Source: an uncultured Elusimicrobiales bacterium (GTDB taxonomy: Bacteria; Elusimicrobiota; Elusimicrobia; Elusimicrobiales; Elusimicrobiaceae). Taken from it: a DNA stretch of 64,000 nt. A program made the position numbers and the translations under genes. Below the pieces are notes generated by a model. It ran no database searches. It worked only from the letters and a program-made list of their open reading frames with translations, and had not been told where the DNA came from. The first letter of the stretch is position 1. Each line of letters starts with the position of its first letter. Of the stretch, positions 24,727-33,734 are shown piece by piece. The stretch is from positions 62,001 to 126,000 of the forward strand of contig CAKUMH010000003.1 in NCBI GenBank assembly GCA_934667625.1, written 5' to 3'.

Positions 24727-25551
24727 ATGCTATTACCTAGAATTATAACCGCCCTGATTGGGCTTCCCGTTGTTTTGGCCGCTATTCACTTTGGCGGTGT
24801 GTTTTACATGGCTTTTGTCGGCTGTGTAATTTTGCTCTGTCTTTACGAGTACGGCCTGGTATTAACCGCAGGCAAAAAACCGGTGCATTTGCCCAGCCTC
24901 ATGTTCTTTGGGCTGTTAATGGCCGTGGTGGCCGTCTTGGGCCGCGCCCCTATTTCCGGCTTGGAACTGCCGGACAACCTATACCCCTTTTCGTTGAGCG
25001 TGGTAATTTTTGGCGTGCTGTTCTTTGAAGTGTTAACGCCCAAACGCTCGTGGGACCGTGTATCCAACACCTTTACGGGCGTGTTTTTAATTCCCTGGGC
25101 CTTAGCACATTTGGTCAACCTGCGCGATATCGCCACCTACGGCGAATACCTGACGCTTTTTATGTTCATCATCGTTTGGGTGAGCGACACGGGCGCCTAT
25201 TTCTGCGGACGTTTTTTGGGGCGCCACAAACTCAACCAAGAAGTCAGCCCCAAAAAAACGTGGGAAGGCTCTATCGGCGGTACGCTATTGGCCGTCGGGG
25301 CCGCGGTGCTCATGCGCCATTTATTTCTATCCACCTTGCTTAGCGTCAAGCAGGCGCTTTTGTTAGGGCTTTTGGTAGCGGTGGTGGGTCAAGTGTCCGA
25401 CCTGGCCGAATCGGTGATTAAGCGCACCACGGGTGTAAAAGATTCCTCCAACCTGCTGCCGGGCCACGGCGGTTTTTTGGACCGTTTTGACTCTTATTTA
25501 CTACTCGCGCCGCTTTTTTACTACGTGGTACTTTATACGATTAAATTATGA
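24727..25551 (+). CDS. cdsA: Phosphatidate cytidylyltransferase
   Basis: Integral membrane enzyme forming CDP-diacylglycerol from phosphatidate and CTP, the precursor of anionic and ethanolamine phospholipids. The 274 residues have about seven transmembrane helices and the signature SDTGAYFCGRFLGRHKL followed by SPKKTWEGSIGG and the C-terminal KRTTGVKDSSNLLPGHGGFLDRFDS. It overlaps dxr by four bases. Confidence 0.97.
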   Translation: MLLPRIITALIGLPVVLAAIHFGGVFYMAFVGCVILLCLYEYGLVLTAGKKPVHLPSLMFFGLLMAVVAVLGRAPISGLELPDNLYPFSLSVVIFGVLFFEVLTPKRSWDRVSNTFTGVFLIPWALAHLVNLRDIATYGEYLTLFMFIIVWVSDTGAYFCGRFLGRHKLNQEVSPKKTWEGSIGGTLLAVGAAVLMRHLFLSTLLSVKQALLLGLLVAVVGQVSDLAESVIKRTTGVKDSSNLLPGHGGFLDRFDSYLLLAPLFYYVVLYTIKL

Positions 25552-26747
25552 AGCAGATCGTCATTTTAGGATCCACCGGTTCTATCGGCACCTCGGCATT
25601 GGACGTAATCTCCCATTTGGGCCCGGGGTACCGGGTGCTGGCGCTCTCGGCCAATAACAACACCGATTTATTTTTAAAGCAGCTCCACGCCTTTAAACCG
25701 CGCTTTGCCGCCGTGCTAAATCCGCAAAGTTACGAAAAAATCAAGGACCAAGTTCCTCCGCAAACGCGCCTTCTGCCGCCGGAAATTGACAGCCTGATGT
25801 TCATGGCTTCCCTGCCGTCGGCCGATTTGGTAATCAGCGGGGTAGTGGGCGCCGTGGGGTTCCAGCCACTTGTCAGTGCTATTAAGGCGGGCAAAACGGT
25901 GGCACTGGCCAACAAGGAACCCATGGTCATGGCCGGCAAAACGCTGATGAAGGAATGCGAACGCTGGGAAGCCGCCATTCTGCCGGTGGACAGCGAGCCC
26001 TCGGCCATTTTTCAGTGCCTGGGCGGCATGGCAGACGAACACAGCTACCAAAGCTTGGAGCCGGAAATTTCCCGTATCTTTTTGACGGCCTCGGGCGGCC
26101 CGTTTGCCAAGCGCAAAACGGCGTTGTCCACCGTCACACCCGCCGAGGCGTTAAATCACCCCCGGTGGAAGATGGGCAAAAAAATCACGGTAGACTCCGC
26201 CACCTTAATGAACAAGGGTTTTGAGTCTATTGAAATTATGAACCTCTTCCGCCTGCCGGAGGAAAAGGTGCAAATCGTCATTCACCCGCAATCCATTGTG
26301 CATTCCGCGGTGGAATTTAATGACGGCGCTATTTTGGCACAGCTGGGCGAACCGGATATGCGCGTGCCGATTCAGTACGCCATTACCTATCCGCACCGTG
26401 CGGCGGGCCCGGTCAAAAAACTCAATTTGTTTGAAGCCGCCAAGCTGGAGTTTTTCGCCCCGGACTTGGACAAATTTCCCTGTCTGTTCCTCGCGCTGGA
26501 AGCGGCCCGCAAGGGCGGCGTCTATCCCGCGGCGCTTTCCGCCGCCGACGAAATTGCGGTGGACGCCTTCTTAAAGGAACAGCTTAAATTTACCGATATT
26601 GCCAAGCTGGTCTACACGGTGCTCAAGGCCGCCCCGCAAACCCAGGGGGACGCCACGCTCAACCAAGCGCTGGAGGCGGATACCTGGGCGCGCGAAGCAG
26701 CCCTGGCAGCCTTGGCGGACAAAAGCTATAAGAAAGCAATCATCTAG
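25548..26747 (+). CDS. dxr: 1-deoxy-D-xylulose 5-phosphate reductoisomerase
   Basis: Second enzyme of the non-mevalonate (MEP) isoprenoid pathway, converting DXP to MEP with NADPH and a divalent cation. The 399 residues start MKQIVILGSTGSIGTSALDV (NADPH-binding GSTGSIG at 8-14), then ALANKEPMV, LPVDSEPSAIFQ, LTASGGPF and NHPRWKMGKKITVDSATLMNKGFE. Placed between cdsA and rseP. Confidence 0.98.
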   Translation: MKQIVILGSTGSIGTSALDVISHLGPGYRVLALSANNNTDLFLKQLHAFKPRFAAVLNPQSYEKIKDQVPPQTRLLPPEIDSLMFMASLPSADLVISGVVGAVGFQPLVSAIKAGKTVALANKEPMVMAGKTLMKECERWEAAILPVDSEPSAIFQCLGGMADEHSYQSLEPEISRIFLTASGGPFAKRKTALSTVTPAEALNHPRWKMGKKITVDSATLMNKGFESIEIMNLFRLPEEKVQIVIHPQSIVHSAVEFNDGAILAQLGEPDMRVPIQYAITYPHRAAGPVKKLNLFEAAKLEFFAPDLDKFPCLFLALEAARKGGVYPAALSAADEIAVDAFLKEQLKFTDIAKLVYTVLKAAPQTQGDATLNQALEADTWAREAALAALADKSYKKAII

Positions 26748-26755
26748 GAGAAGAA

Positions 26756-27874
26756 ATGTTTTTAACGATTCTAGCCGTCATCGTCGTGCTGAGCCCTATC
26801 GTCTTGGTGCATGAATTTGGGCACTATTTGGCCTGCCGCTTAACGGGCATCCGCGTCAAAGAATTTGCCTTCGGATTTGGAAAAATTCTGTGGCACAAAA
26901 AAGTGGGCGAAACGGACTACCAGGTCCGTGCCATTCCGTTTGGTGGTTTTGTGGAACCGGCCGGTCCCATGTTCCACCCCGAAAACGCCCCCGAACCGCC
27001 CAAACCGTACGAGTTCGCCGCCAAAAAATGGTATGCCAAGTTTTTTATGGTGGTAAACGGGGCGCTGTTTAACTACCTGTTGGCCGCGCTGATCTTCGGC
27101 GTGCTCATTTATATAAAGGGAATGCCGGAGGGCGACCCGCTCAAACTGCCCGCCGCGGTAGGCGCCGTGGCGCCGGATTATCCGGCCTCCCGCTTGGACC
27201 TCCAAGAAGGGGACCTTTTCCGCACCGTAAACGGAAAAGAGGTGCACAACTGGCAGGAATTTACGCAAGCCTTAAAAGCCAACACCGGAGATTTGTCGCT
27301 TACCTATGAGCGCAGCGGAAAAGCCTTTTCCGCCCAGGTTAAGCAAGGTGAGTTCCGCCCCGAAGACCCCGGCGTGCTGGGCGTTATCGCCCCGGTAACC
27401 TATGTGGCCGTGCCGTGGTGGAAGGCCGCAGGACTGGGCTTTTACCAGTGCTATTATTGGACGGCTTTTTCCCTCTCCTCGCTGGGCAAGAGCTTTGCCA
27501 AAAAGAAAGCGCCCGAACTGGCCGGCCCCGTGGGAATTGTAAACGTCATTCACAAAGCCGTTCACCGCAGCTTGCTGGATTTTGTGTTTTTAATTGCCAT
27601 GCTTTCCGTGGCAGTCGGTATGTTTAACCTCTTTCCCATTCCGATACTGGATGGCGGATACGCCCTCGTCTATTTATGGGAAGGGCTCACCAAAAAACTG
27701 CCGACGGAAAAAACGCTCAACATTGCGGTTAACATTGGCCTGTATCTTTTGATTTTACTCGTGGTGTATGCCACGTATTCGGACGCAAAACGTATTTTCT
27801 TTAAACCCAAAGCCGCCGTGACGGCACCAGCGGCGCCCGAAAAACCCGCGGAGGCGGAACATGTACAAGACTAG
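26756..27874 (+). CDS. rseP: RIP site-2 metalloprotease RseP
   Basis: Inner-membrane intramembrane zinc protease that cleaves anti-sigma factors and signal-peptide remnants. HEFGH (19-23) supplies two zinc ligands and the catalytic Glu; the third ligand is in FPIPILDGGYAL near the C-terminus. One PDZ domain (about 130-200) lies between. The 372 residues fit single-PDZ versions. AGGAG precedes the start nine bases after dxr, and the end overlaps ispG by 14 bases. Confidence 0.96.
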   Translation: MFLTILAVIVVLSPIVLVHEFGHYLACRLTGIRVKEFAFGFGKILWHKKVGETDYQVRAIPFGGFVEPAGPMFHPENAPEPPKPYEFAAKKWYAKFFMVVNGALFNYLLAALIFGVLIYIKGMPEGDPLKLPAAVGAVAPDYPASRLDLQEGDLFRTVNGKEVHNWQEFTQALKANTGDLSLTYERSGKAFSAQVKQGEFRPEDPGVLGVIAPVTYVAVPWWKAAGLGFYQCYYWTAFSLSSLGKSFAKKKAPELAGPVGIVNVIHKAVHRSLLDFVFLIAMLSVAVGMFNLFPIPILDGGYALVYLWEGLTKKLPTEKTLNIAVNIGLYLLILLVVYATYSDAKRIFFKPKAAVTAPAAPEKPAEAEHVQD

Positions 27875-28943
27875 AGAAGTAAAAGTAGGCCCGTATACCT
27901 TGGGGACCGGCCACCCCGTGCGCGTGCAAAGCATGTGCAATACAGACACGCGCGACGCCGTAAAAACCGCGGCGCAAATCTGCACACTGGAGGACGCCGG
28001 ATGCGAAATCAACCGTGTGGCCGTGCCCGATATGCAGGCGGCGCAGACCCTGGGCGAAATCAAAAAGCGCATTCATTCCCCCCTGGTGGCGGACATTCAC
28101 TTTGATTATAAACTAGCATTGGAAGCCATTAAACAAGGGGTGGACAAAGTACGCATTAACCCCGGCAACATTGGCGCCGTGGAAAACACCAAAGAGGTGG
28201 TAAAAGCCGCGCTGGACCATGGGGTGGCAATCCGCATTGGCGTCAACGCGGGCAGCGTAAAATACCTTAAAAGCGTGCAGGGAAAAATGGAACTTTCCGA
28301 CGACAAATGGGCCGAAGTAATGGTCAACGAAGCGCTGGAACAGGCCAACATTTTGGAACAGTTAAATTTTAAAAATGTGGTCGTTTCGCTAAAGTCAGAC
28401 AGCTTCAAACGCACCGTGCTGGCCAACGAACTTTTTGCCAAGCAAAGCGATATTCCGCTACACATCGGGCTGACAGAGGCGGGCAGTTTTTTAAGCGGCA
28501 CGGTGAAAAGCGCCGTGGCGCTGGGCACACTTTTGCAGAAGGGAATCGGCGCGACGATTCGCGTGTCGCTGACCGAGGACCCACGCATGCAGGTGCGCAC
28601 AGCATACGAAATTTTAAAGGCCCTCGGCCTGCGCGAATACGGCCCGAACCTGATTTCCTGCCCCACCTGCGGCCGCACCCAAGTGGACGTGACGGGCACT
28701 GTACACGCACTGGAAGAAAAAATCTATTCCAATAAGGACTTGCTCAAAAAGGCCACCGGACTGAAAATTGCCGTAATGGGCTGCATTGTCAACGGCCCGG
28801 GCGAAGCGCGCGATGCAGACTTTGGCATTGCGGGCGGCAAAGGCGAGGGGTTGTATTTTGAACACGGGCAAACCATGTTCAAACTCCCGCAAGACAAATG
28901 GGTAGATTTTTTAATTGACAAAATCAACGCCTGGAAGAAATAA
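27861..28943 (+). CDS. ispG: 4-hydroxy-3-methylbut-2-enyl diphosphate synthase (IspG/GcpE)
   Basis: Iron-sulfur enzyme of the MEP pathway that converts MEcPP to HMBPP. The 360 residues have the TIM-barrel part (VADIHFDYKLALEAIKQGVDKVRINPGNIG) and C-terminal cluster ligands in CPTCGRT (about 266-270) and GCIVNGPGEA (about 307). It overlaps rseP and leads into proS, so isoprenoid, protease and tRNA charging genes share one transcript. Confidence 0.97.
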   Translation: MYKTREVKVGPYTLGTGHPVRVQSMCNTDTRDAVKTAAQICTLEDAGCEINRVAVPDMQAAQTLGEIKKRIHSPLVADIHFDYKLALEAIKQGVDKVRINPGNIGAVENTKEVVKAALDHGVAIRIGVNAGSVKYLKSVQGKMELSDDKWAEVMVNEALEQANILEQLNFKNVVVSLKSDSFKRTVLANELFAKQSDIPLHIGLTEAGSFLSGTVKSAVALGTLLQKGIGATIRVSLTEDPRMQVRTAYEILKALGLREYGPNLISCPTCGRTQVDVTGTVHALEEKIYSNKDLLKKATGLKIAVMGCIVNGPGEARDADFGIAGGKGEGLYFEHGQTMFKLPQDKWVDFLIDKINAWKK

Positions 28944-28972
28944 AATTTACAAGATTACACAAAGGACACCAA

Positions 28973-30700
28973 ATGAAATTATCAAACTATTACATTCCTA
29001 CTTTAAAGGAAGCCCCCAAAGACGCGGACAACCTTTCCGCCAAACTGATGATTCGCGCCGGACTGGTGCGCAAGCTGGGCAGCGGCCTGTACGAGTGGCT
29101 GCCGCTCGGTTTTAAAGTGCTCAAAAAGGTGGAGCAAATCATCCGCGAGGAAATGAACCGCGCCGGCGCCAACGAAATTTGGATGCCGATTATCCAACCC
29201 AAAGAACTTTGGGAAGAAAGCGGCCGCTGGGCCCACTTTGGCGATCAGCTGCTCAAGCTGGAGGACCGCAAGGGCGCCGAATTCTGCGTTTCCCCCACCG
29301 CCGAAGAGGAAGTGACCGACCTCGTCCGCAAGGATTTATCTTCTTACAAGCAGCTCCCGGTCTGCCTGTATCAATTTGCCACCAAATTCCGCGATGAAAT
29401 CCGCCCCCGTTTTGGCGTAATGCGTTCGCGCGAGTTTTACATGAAGGACGCCTACTCCTTTGCCGCCACCGACGCGCAGGCCGACGAATGGTACAAAAAA
29501 ATGTACGACGCCTACCAGCGCATTTTTACGCGCTGCGGTTTTAAATTTAAAGCGGTAGAGGCCGACACCGGGGCTATCGGCGGGAACTTTTCGCACGAAT
29601 TTATGGTTTTGGCCGACAACGGCGAGGACGCGATCGCCGATTCCGACTGCGGTTACGCCGCCAACACGGAAAAGGCCGCCGTAAAATGCCCGGAATTTCC
29701 GCCCGTAAACGAGGCCGAACTCTTGCCCATGGAAAAGGTCTCCACCCCCAAGGCCTACACGGTGGAAGACGTGGCCAACATGTTAAACGTGCCCACTTCC
29801 AAACTGATTAAACTCCTCCTCTTTATGGCGGACGGCAAGCCCGTGGTGGCGCTTATGCGCGGCGACCATGAACTTAACGAGCCCAAATTCCGCTCTTTCT
29901 TAAAATGCACGGAACTCGTCAAAGCCGACGAGGAAACCTATACCAAAATCACGGGTTCGTTTGTGGGCTTTGCGGGGGCACAAGGCTTAAAGGAAAAACA
30001 CCCGGAGCTCCCCATTTACGCAGATAACTATGTAAAGGGTGTCATCAATGGAGTGTCCGGCGGTAACGAGAAAGACGTCCACGTCAAAAACGTTACCCCC
30101 CTGCGTGATATTCAGGTAGATGCGTATTGCGATTTGAAGATTGCTTCTGAAGGCGACATTTGCCCCCACTGCGGCAAGCCCTTCACGTTCACCCGCGGGA
30201 TTGAAGTGGGGCACGTGTTTAAACTGGGCACCAAATACTCCCAGGCCATGAACGCCACTTTCTTGGACGAAAATCAAAAGGCCCAGCCGATGATTATGGG
30301 CTGCTATGGGATTGGGGTAGGCCGCGTGGTGGCCGCCGCCATTGAGCAATCCCATGACGACAACGGCATTATTTGGCCCGCTCCGTTGGCCCCGTTTGAT
30401 GTGGCCCTGGTGGCCATTGATTACCACTCCAACCCGGAGGTCAAAAAACACGCGGACGAAATCTGCGCCGCGCTGGAAGAAAAGGGCCTTTCCGTCTTGC
30501 TGGACGACCGCGACGAACGCGCGGGCATCAAGTTCAAGGATATGGACCTCATCGGCCTGCCGCACCGCTTGGTGGTCAGCAGCCGCACGGTGAAGGACGG
30601 CCAATGCGAATATAAAAAGCGCACCGACAAAGAAGCCGTGCGCTGGAACTTGGCCGACGCGGTGGAAAAGCTGTTAGCCGCCGCCAACCCCGCCAAATAA
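28973..30700 (+). CDS. proS: Prolyl-tRNA synthetase (bacterial type)
   Basis: Class II synthetase that charges tRNA(Pro). The 575 residues include the bacterial editing insertion (about 225-400, YbaK-like, with KAYTVEDVANMLNVPTSKLIKLLLF), which clears Ala-tRNA(Pro). Motif 2 lies in YQFATKFRDEIRPRFGVMRSREFYMKDAYSF, motif 3 in MGCYGIGVGRVVAAAIEQ, and a C-terminal anticodon-binding domain follows. AAAGGA precedes the start 29 bases after ispG. Confidence 0.98.
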   Translation: MKLSNYYIPTLKEAPKDADNLSAKLMIRAGLVRKLGSGLYEWLPLGFKVLKKVEQIIREEMNRAGANEIWMPIIQPKELWEESGRWAHFGDQLLKLEDRKGAEFCVSPTAEEEVTDLVRKDLSSYKQLPVCLYQFATKFRDEIRPRFGVMRSREFYMKDAYSFAATDAQADEWYKKMYDAYQRIFTRCGFKFKAVEADTGAIGGNFSHEFMVLADNGEDAIADSDCGYAANTEKAAVKCPEFPPVNEAELLPMEKVSTPKAYTVEDVANMLNVPTSKLIKLLLFMADGKPVVALMRGDHELNEPKFRSFLKCTELVKADEETYTKITGSFVGFAGAQGLKEKHPELPIYADNYVKGVINGVSGGNEKDVHVKNVTPLRDIQVDAYCDLKIASEGDICPHCGKPFTFTRGIEVGHVFKLGTKYSQAMNATFLDENQKAQPMIMGCYGIGVGRVVAAAIEQSHDDNGIIWPAPLAPFDVALVAIDYHSNPEVKKHADEICAALEEKGLSVLLDDRDERAGIKFKDMDLIGLPHRLVVSSRTVKDGQCEYKKRTDKEAVRWNLADAVEKLLAAANPAK

Positions 30701-30707
30701 CAGGTTT

Positions 30708-30747
30708 AAAAATCCCCGAGGCTATTTTCCACCCCGGGGATTTTTTG
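30708..30747 (+). terminator. Terminator of the cdsA-proS operon
   Basis: AAATCCCCG pairs with CGGGGATTT across a 16-base loop and is followed by TTTT. Confidence 0.8.
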
Positions 30748-30769
30748 TGCCTAGAAAACCAACATAAAA

Positions 30770-30794
30770 TCAACCTGAACTTGTTTCAGGGTCT
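30770..30794. repeat. Dispersed palindromic repeat, single unit
   Basis: CCTGAACTTGTTTCAGG followed by GTCT is one isolated copy of the CTGAAC...GTTCAG palindrome found in the larger clusters. Confidence 0.6.
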
Positions 30795-30818
30795 GCCGCA
30801 TGTTGCGCCTCATCCACA

Positions 30819-30857
30819 TAAAAAAACCTCCCGCGGCAAATAGCACCGAAGGAGGCT
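30819..30857 (-). terminator. Terminator of the 30876 prepilin
   Basis: On the minus strand GCCTCC and GGGAGG pair around a long loop and are followed by seven T residues. Confidence 0.75.
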
Positions 30858-30875
30858 CCACATTACAAAAAACAA

Positions 30876-31397
30876 TTATTTCACCAGGTATTTATCCCTG
30901 TTTAACTTGGTTCCTAAAGACTTGCACACCTGCGTGCCCAGCGTGGTTTTCTCCCCACACAGGCGGTTGCCCGCCTCGGAAAAATTCCACTGCGTGCCGT
31001 CCAGATCAATAAACAAATCGTAATCGTTCTGTTCCCATTTTCCGCCGGAATAGTGCCCGCGGTACGCCCTCACATATTTATGGCTTTCCAACGAATACGT
31101 AAAATTTTTGCTCTCCATCATGCCAAATTTTGCGGCGTTGGCATGGGCCGAAACATTCATCGGCAGGCTGATGTCCAGCAGGCTCCATTTGTCGTTGGAC
31201 GCATCAAACTCCGTCCAATCATTCCCGTGGGCTAGGCGGTACATTTCCATCGCCGTCTTTATGCTGGCCAGCACACTCCAAGCCTCTGCCGTACGCGCTT
31301 TTTCTACCGCCTTTTGATACTGTGGCAGCGCTACCGCCGCCAAAATGCCGATAATCAGCACCACGACCAATAGTTCAATTAATGTAAAGCCTTTCAT
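30876..31397 (-). CDS. Type IV prepilin-like protein (tandem copy, Glu5 present)
   Basis: The start is ATG 31397 with AAGGAG upstream; the longer open frame is not needed. The 173-residue product has leader MKG and FTLIELLVVVLIIGILAAVALPQYQKAVEKAR. The body shares KNFTYSLESH, VRAYRG, YDLFIDLDGTQW and the final YLVK with the next prepilin upstream (31451-31984), so they are tandem duplicates. Two Cys near the end (CGEKTTLGTQVC) could form the pilin D-loop. Each gene has its own terminator. Confidence 0.9.
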   Translation of the reverse strand: MKGFTLIELLVVVLIIGILAAVALPQYQKAVEKARTAEAWSVLASIKTAMEMYRLAHGNDWTEFDASNDKWSLLDISLPMNVSAHANAAKFGMMESKNFTYSLESHKYVRAYRGHYSGGKWEQNDYDLFIDLDGTQWNFSEAGNRLCGEKTTLGTQVCKSLGTKLNRDKYLVK

Positions 31398-31411
31398 TCT
31401 TTTTCTCCTTG

Positions 31412-31444
31412 TAAAAAATAAGGGGCCCAAAATTTGGGTCCCCA
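31412..31444 (-). terminator. Terminator between the two tandem prepilins
   Basis: GGGGACCCAAA/TTTGGGCCCC pairing is followed by TTATTTTTT on the minus strand. Confidence 0.8.
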
Positions 31445-31450
31445 AAAAAG

Positions 31451-31984
31451 TTATTTGACCAAATACCGTTCGTTTTCTAACGCTTCCCCCGTGGAAGAAC
31501 AAATTTTCCTCCCGCGAGAGGAAACTGCTCCATAGGCCACCGAGCAAAGCCGCCACCCAGGCTTAGAATCTCTCCAGGTCTTTCCCGTTAAATCTATAAA
31601 TAAGTCGTAATCATGCGTTTTCCATACGGTCCCGTCAAATTTTCCTCTGTAAGCACGCACAAAGTCATGACTTTCCAACGAATAAGTAAAATTCTTATCT
31701 TCCTTTAAACACGCTTTTTTATTAAAATGATTGGAATCCGTTAGCGGCAAATCCAAATTGAGTAGTTTCCACTTCTCGGTGGAATCGTCAAACTCCGTCC
31801 AATCGCCGTTATGTTTTGCGTTATACTCTTCCAACGCAGTTTGCATTTTTTGCAAGATTTTCCAAGCCTCATTTACACGGTGTCTTTCCTTGGCACGGTC
31901 ATACTGCGGCAAGGCCACCGCCAGCAAAATGCCGACGATAATCACCGTTACCAACAGACCAATTAACGTAAAACCTTTTTTCAT
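31451..31984 (-). CDS. Type IV prepilin-like protein lacking the conserved Glu5
   Basis: The start is ATG 31984. The 177-residue product has leader MKKG and then FTLIGLLVTVIIVGILLAVALPQYDRAKERHR. At mature position 5 the codon is GGT (Gly) where the other prepilins in the window have Glu. In type IV pilins Glu5 pairs with the N-terminal amine of the neighbouring subunit during assembly; the type II secretion tip protein GspK naturally lacks it (family knowledge). The body is clearly homologous to 30876-31397 and keeps an open frame with paired Cys, so it does not look decayed. It may be a tip or minor subunit, or an assembly-deficient copy. Confidence 0.88.
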   Translation of the reverse strand: MKKGFTLIGLLVTVIIVGILLAVALPQYDRAKERHRVNEAWKILQKMQTALEEYNAKHNGDWTEFDDSTEKWKLLNLDLPLTDSNHFNKKACLKEDKNFTYSLESHDFVRAYRGKFDGTVWKTHDYDLFIDLTGKTWRDSKPGWRLCSVAYGAVSSRGRKICSSTGEALENERYLVK

Positions 31985-32084
31985 AGTTATGCTCACGTGG
32001 ATGCGCGGAAAGGCCTTTTCGCGCGTACGTAAACTATAGCAAAAAACAGGTGAAATTTCAATTTCTCCTCTCTCGGCACACAAC

Positions 32085-32113
32085 AAAAAGGGAACCCCAG
32101 AACGAGGTCCCCC
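32085..32113 (-). terminator. Terminator of the 32139 gene
   Basis: On the minus strand GGGGACC pairs with GGTTCCC (one G-T pair) and is followed by TTTTTG. Confidence 0.65.
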
Positions 32114-32138
32114 CTAGCCCCCTAAGAGCTATGCAGAT

Positions 32139-33017
32139 TTAAAAGCGCATCCCCACCCGGAACATCGCCGAATGATACTGCATGTATTTGTCACGGCTGG
32201 AGTCCGTCAGGTGCTTGTCGCTGATGAACGCCAAGGTGTAGCGGTATTCCAATCCGGCAAAGAGCTTGGACGTAATATCATACTGCACGCCCAAGCCTGC
32301 ATAGAACCCGGTACCCCATTTGTTATTGCTGGAATTTTCCCCCACGGAAGAGGTCGTCTTCATGCGGGCTTGCATCATACCCCACCCCATGGGCAGGTAT
32401 ACGCGCCAGTTGTCCCACGCGTTTAACGTGTAGCGCCCGGCGAGCGAAATGGCATGCAAGTATTCGTCTTTGTAGCGCCGATACTCCCCGTCTTTCTCGC
32501 TGCTCTTGGCACGCGGGTGAAGCATCATATAGTCAAGCCCCATGGCAAAGTTGGGCGTCATATTCCACAGCATGTTGACATTGCCCGCCAAGCCGTTGGT
32601 GCCATAGCGCTCTTTGCGTCCGTCCTTATTAAAGCTGAACACTTCCCCGCCCGCAATGGAGAGTTCTCTTCTGTGTTCGTTGGTCAGCGCAGCCTTGCTG
32701 GGCGTATAATCGTTGTAAACAATTTCGCCCGTAGTGGTGGTGCCGTGGCGGTTGGTCACCGTTTGCTCCACCACGCCGTAATTGGTCGTGCCGCGTTTAT
32801 TGGTGTTGGACACGTCATACACGTTGGTCGTGGTCGTGGTGGTGTTGGTTTGGAGCTGCGGCTCCCCCTTTTTCAGCTCGGCCCGGTTGGCCTGATGCGT
32901 GGCGGCCGCCCCGGCTTTTTGTTGGTAAGCGGCCCCTTGGTGATTGCCGTTTTGGGCAAAGGCGGCCACGCCGGACAAAAAGAGCGCGCAAACCGCCAGT
33001 GTGCAAGTTTTCTTCAT
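32139..33017 (-). CDS. Outer-membrane beta-barrel-like protein
   Basis: The 292-residue protein has a signal peptide (MKKTCTLAVCALFLSGVAAFA) and a low-complexity Gln/Ala/Thr/Asn-rich spacer (about 22-110). A C-terminal region of alternating aromatic and polar strands follows: NMLWNMTPNFAMGLDYMML, LAGRYTLNAWDNWRVYLPMGWGMM, GTGFYAGLGVQYDITSKLFAGLEYRYTLAF and a terminal MFRVGMRF. A final Phe and this pattern fit the OmpA/OmpW-type eight-strand barrels inserted by BamA. No partner genes are evident. The function is unknown. Confidence 0.78.
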   Translation of the reverse strand: MKKTCTLAVCALFLSGVAAFAQNGNHQGAAYQQKAGAAATHQANRAELKKGEPQLQTNTTTTTTNVYDVSNTNKRGTTNYGVVEQTVTNRHGTTTTGEIVYNDYTPSKAALTNEHRRELSIAGGEVFSFNKDGRKERYGTNGLAGNVNMLWNMTPNFAMGLDYMMLHPRAKSSEKDGEYRRYKDEYLHAISLAGRYTLNAWDNWRVYLPMGWGMMQARMKTTSSVGENSSNNKWGTGFYAGLGVQYDITSKLFAGLEYRYTLAFISDKHLTDSSRDKYMQYHSAMFRVGMRF

Positions 33018-33153
33018 AATTACCCCCTAATATGGTACTGCTGTGATACGTCTGCCTACCCCCTTATTCTAACCAACCGCTTTCCCGCGCGCAACGCCAA
33101 AAAGTAGTTAGTTTGCAAAATTCATCAGGCAGCTTTTCGGCCACATGTTATGG

Positions 33154-33182
33154 TTGACAAGTGCCCGGTCAAATGATATGAT
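33154..33182 (+). promoter_or_regulatory. Strong sigma-70 promoter of rimP-nusA-infB
   Basis: TTGACA, a 17-base spacer and TATGAT form the best -35/-10 pair in the window. Confidence 0.85.
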
Positions 33183-33195
33183 AATAATGTATTAG

Positions 33196-33225
33196 AAAGA
33201 GCGGCTTGGTAACAAGCCGCTCTTT
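33196..33225 (+). promoter_or_regulatory. Leader hairpin of the nusA operon, possible attenuator
   Basis: A perfect 13-base-pair stem, AAAGAGCGGCTTG against CAAGCCGCTCTTT with a GTAA tetraloop, begins about a turn after the predicted +1 and ends 30 bases before rimP. Only a weak T run follows (TTTCCTTAAT), so it may be a pause, attenuation or NusA-response site. Confidence 0.55.
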
Positions 33226-33255
33226 CCTTAATAAGGCTCTACACAAGGAGTAGAT

Positions 33256-33714
33256 ATGAGAGACCCCAAAACCATTGAAGCAACCGTCGCCAAGGCGCTG
33301 GAAGGCCAAGGCGTAGAACTGGTGGATTTAGTCATCCAACACCAGGGCAAAAAGAAACTTTTACAGTTTTTTGTAGACAAGATCGGCGGCGTCACGCTAG
33401 ACGACTGCGGCGAACTTTCCGATAAAATAGACTCCATTTTGGAAATGGAAAATTTGATTGACGGCGCATACATCCTGGAGGTTTCCTCCCCTGGTGTGCA
33501 GCGCGTGCTCAAGAAACCGGCCCATTTTAAGCAGTTCACCGGGCAGCGCGTTAAACTCGTGCTCAAGGTGCCGCTGGAGGGCCGCGGCGCTTTTACCGGC
33601 GTGATCGCCTCCGCGGACGACGACGCCTTTGTGCTGGACGACGGAACCAACCAATTCCGCTTTCAGTACGACAATATCAAGAAGGCCAACCTGGACCCCG
33701 TTCTTGAATTTTAA
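33256..33714 (+). CDS. rimP: Ribosome maturation factor RimP
   Basis: The 152-residue cytoplasmic factor acts in 30S assembly. Typical features are VELVDLVIQHQGKKKLLQFFVDKIGGVTLDDCGELSDKID and YILEVSSPGVQRVLKKPAHF, followed by the SH3-like C-terminal domain. CAAGGAG precedes ATG. It is the first gene of the rimP-nusA-infB operon. Confidence 0.96.
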   Translation: MRDPKTIEATVAKALEGQGVELVDLVIQHQGKKKLLQFFVDKIGGVTLDDCGELSDKIDSILEMENLIDGAYILEVSSPGVQRVLKKPAHFKQFTGQRVKLVLKVPLEGRGAFTGVIASADDDAFVLDDGTNQFRFQYDNIKKANLDPVLEF

Positions 33715-33734
33715 CCCTCAAGGAGATAAATAAA

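Noticed and set aside
32454..33107. Plus-strand 217-residue frame opposite the beta-barrel gene
   Set aside because: It is antisense to a protein with clear signal peptide, beta-strand pattern and terminator, and has no start signal of its own.
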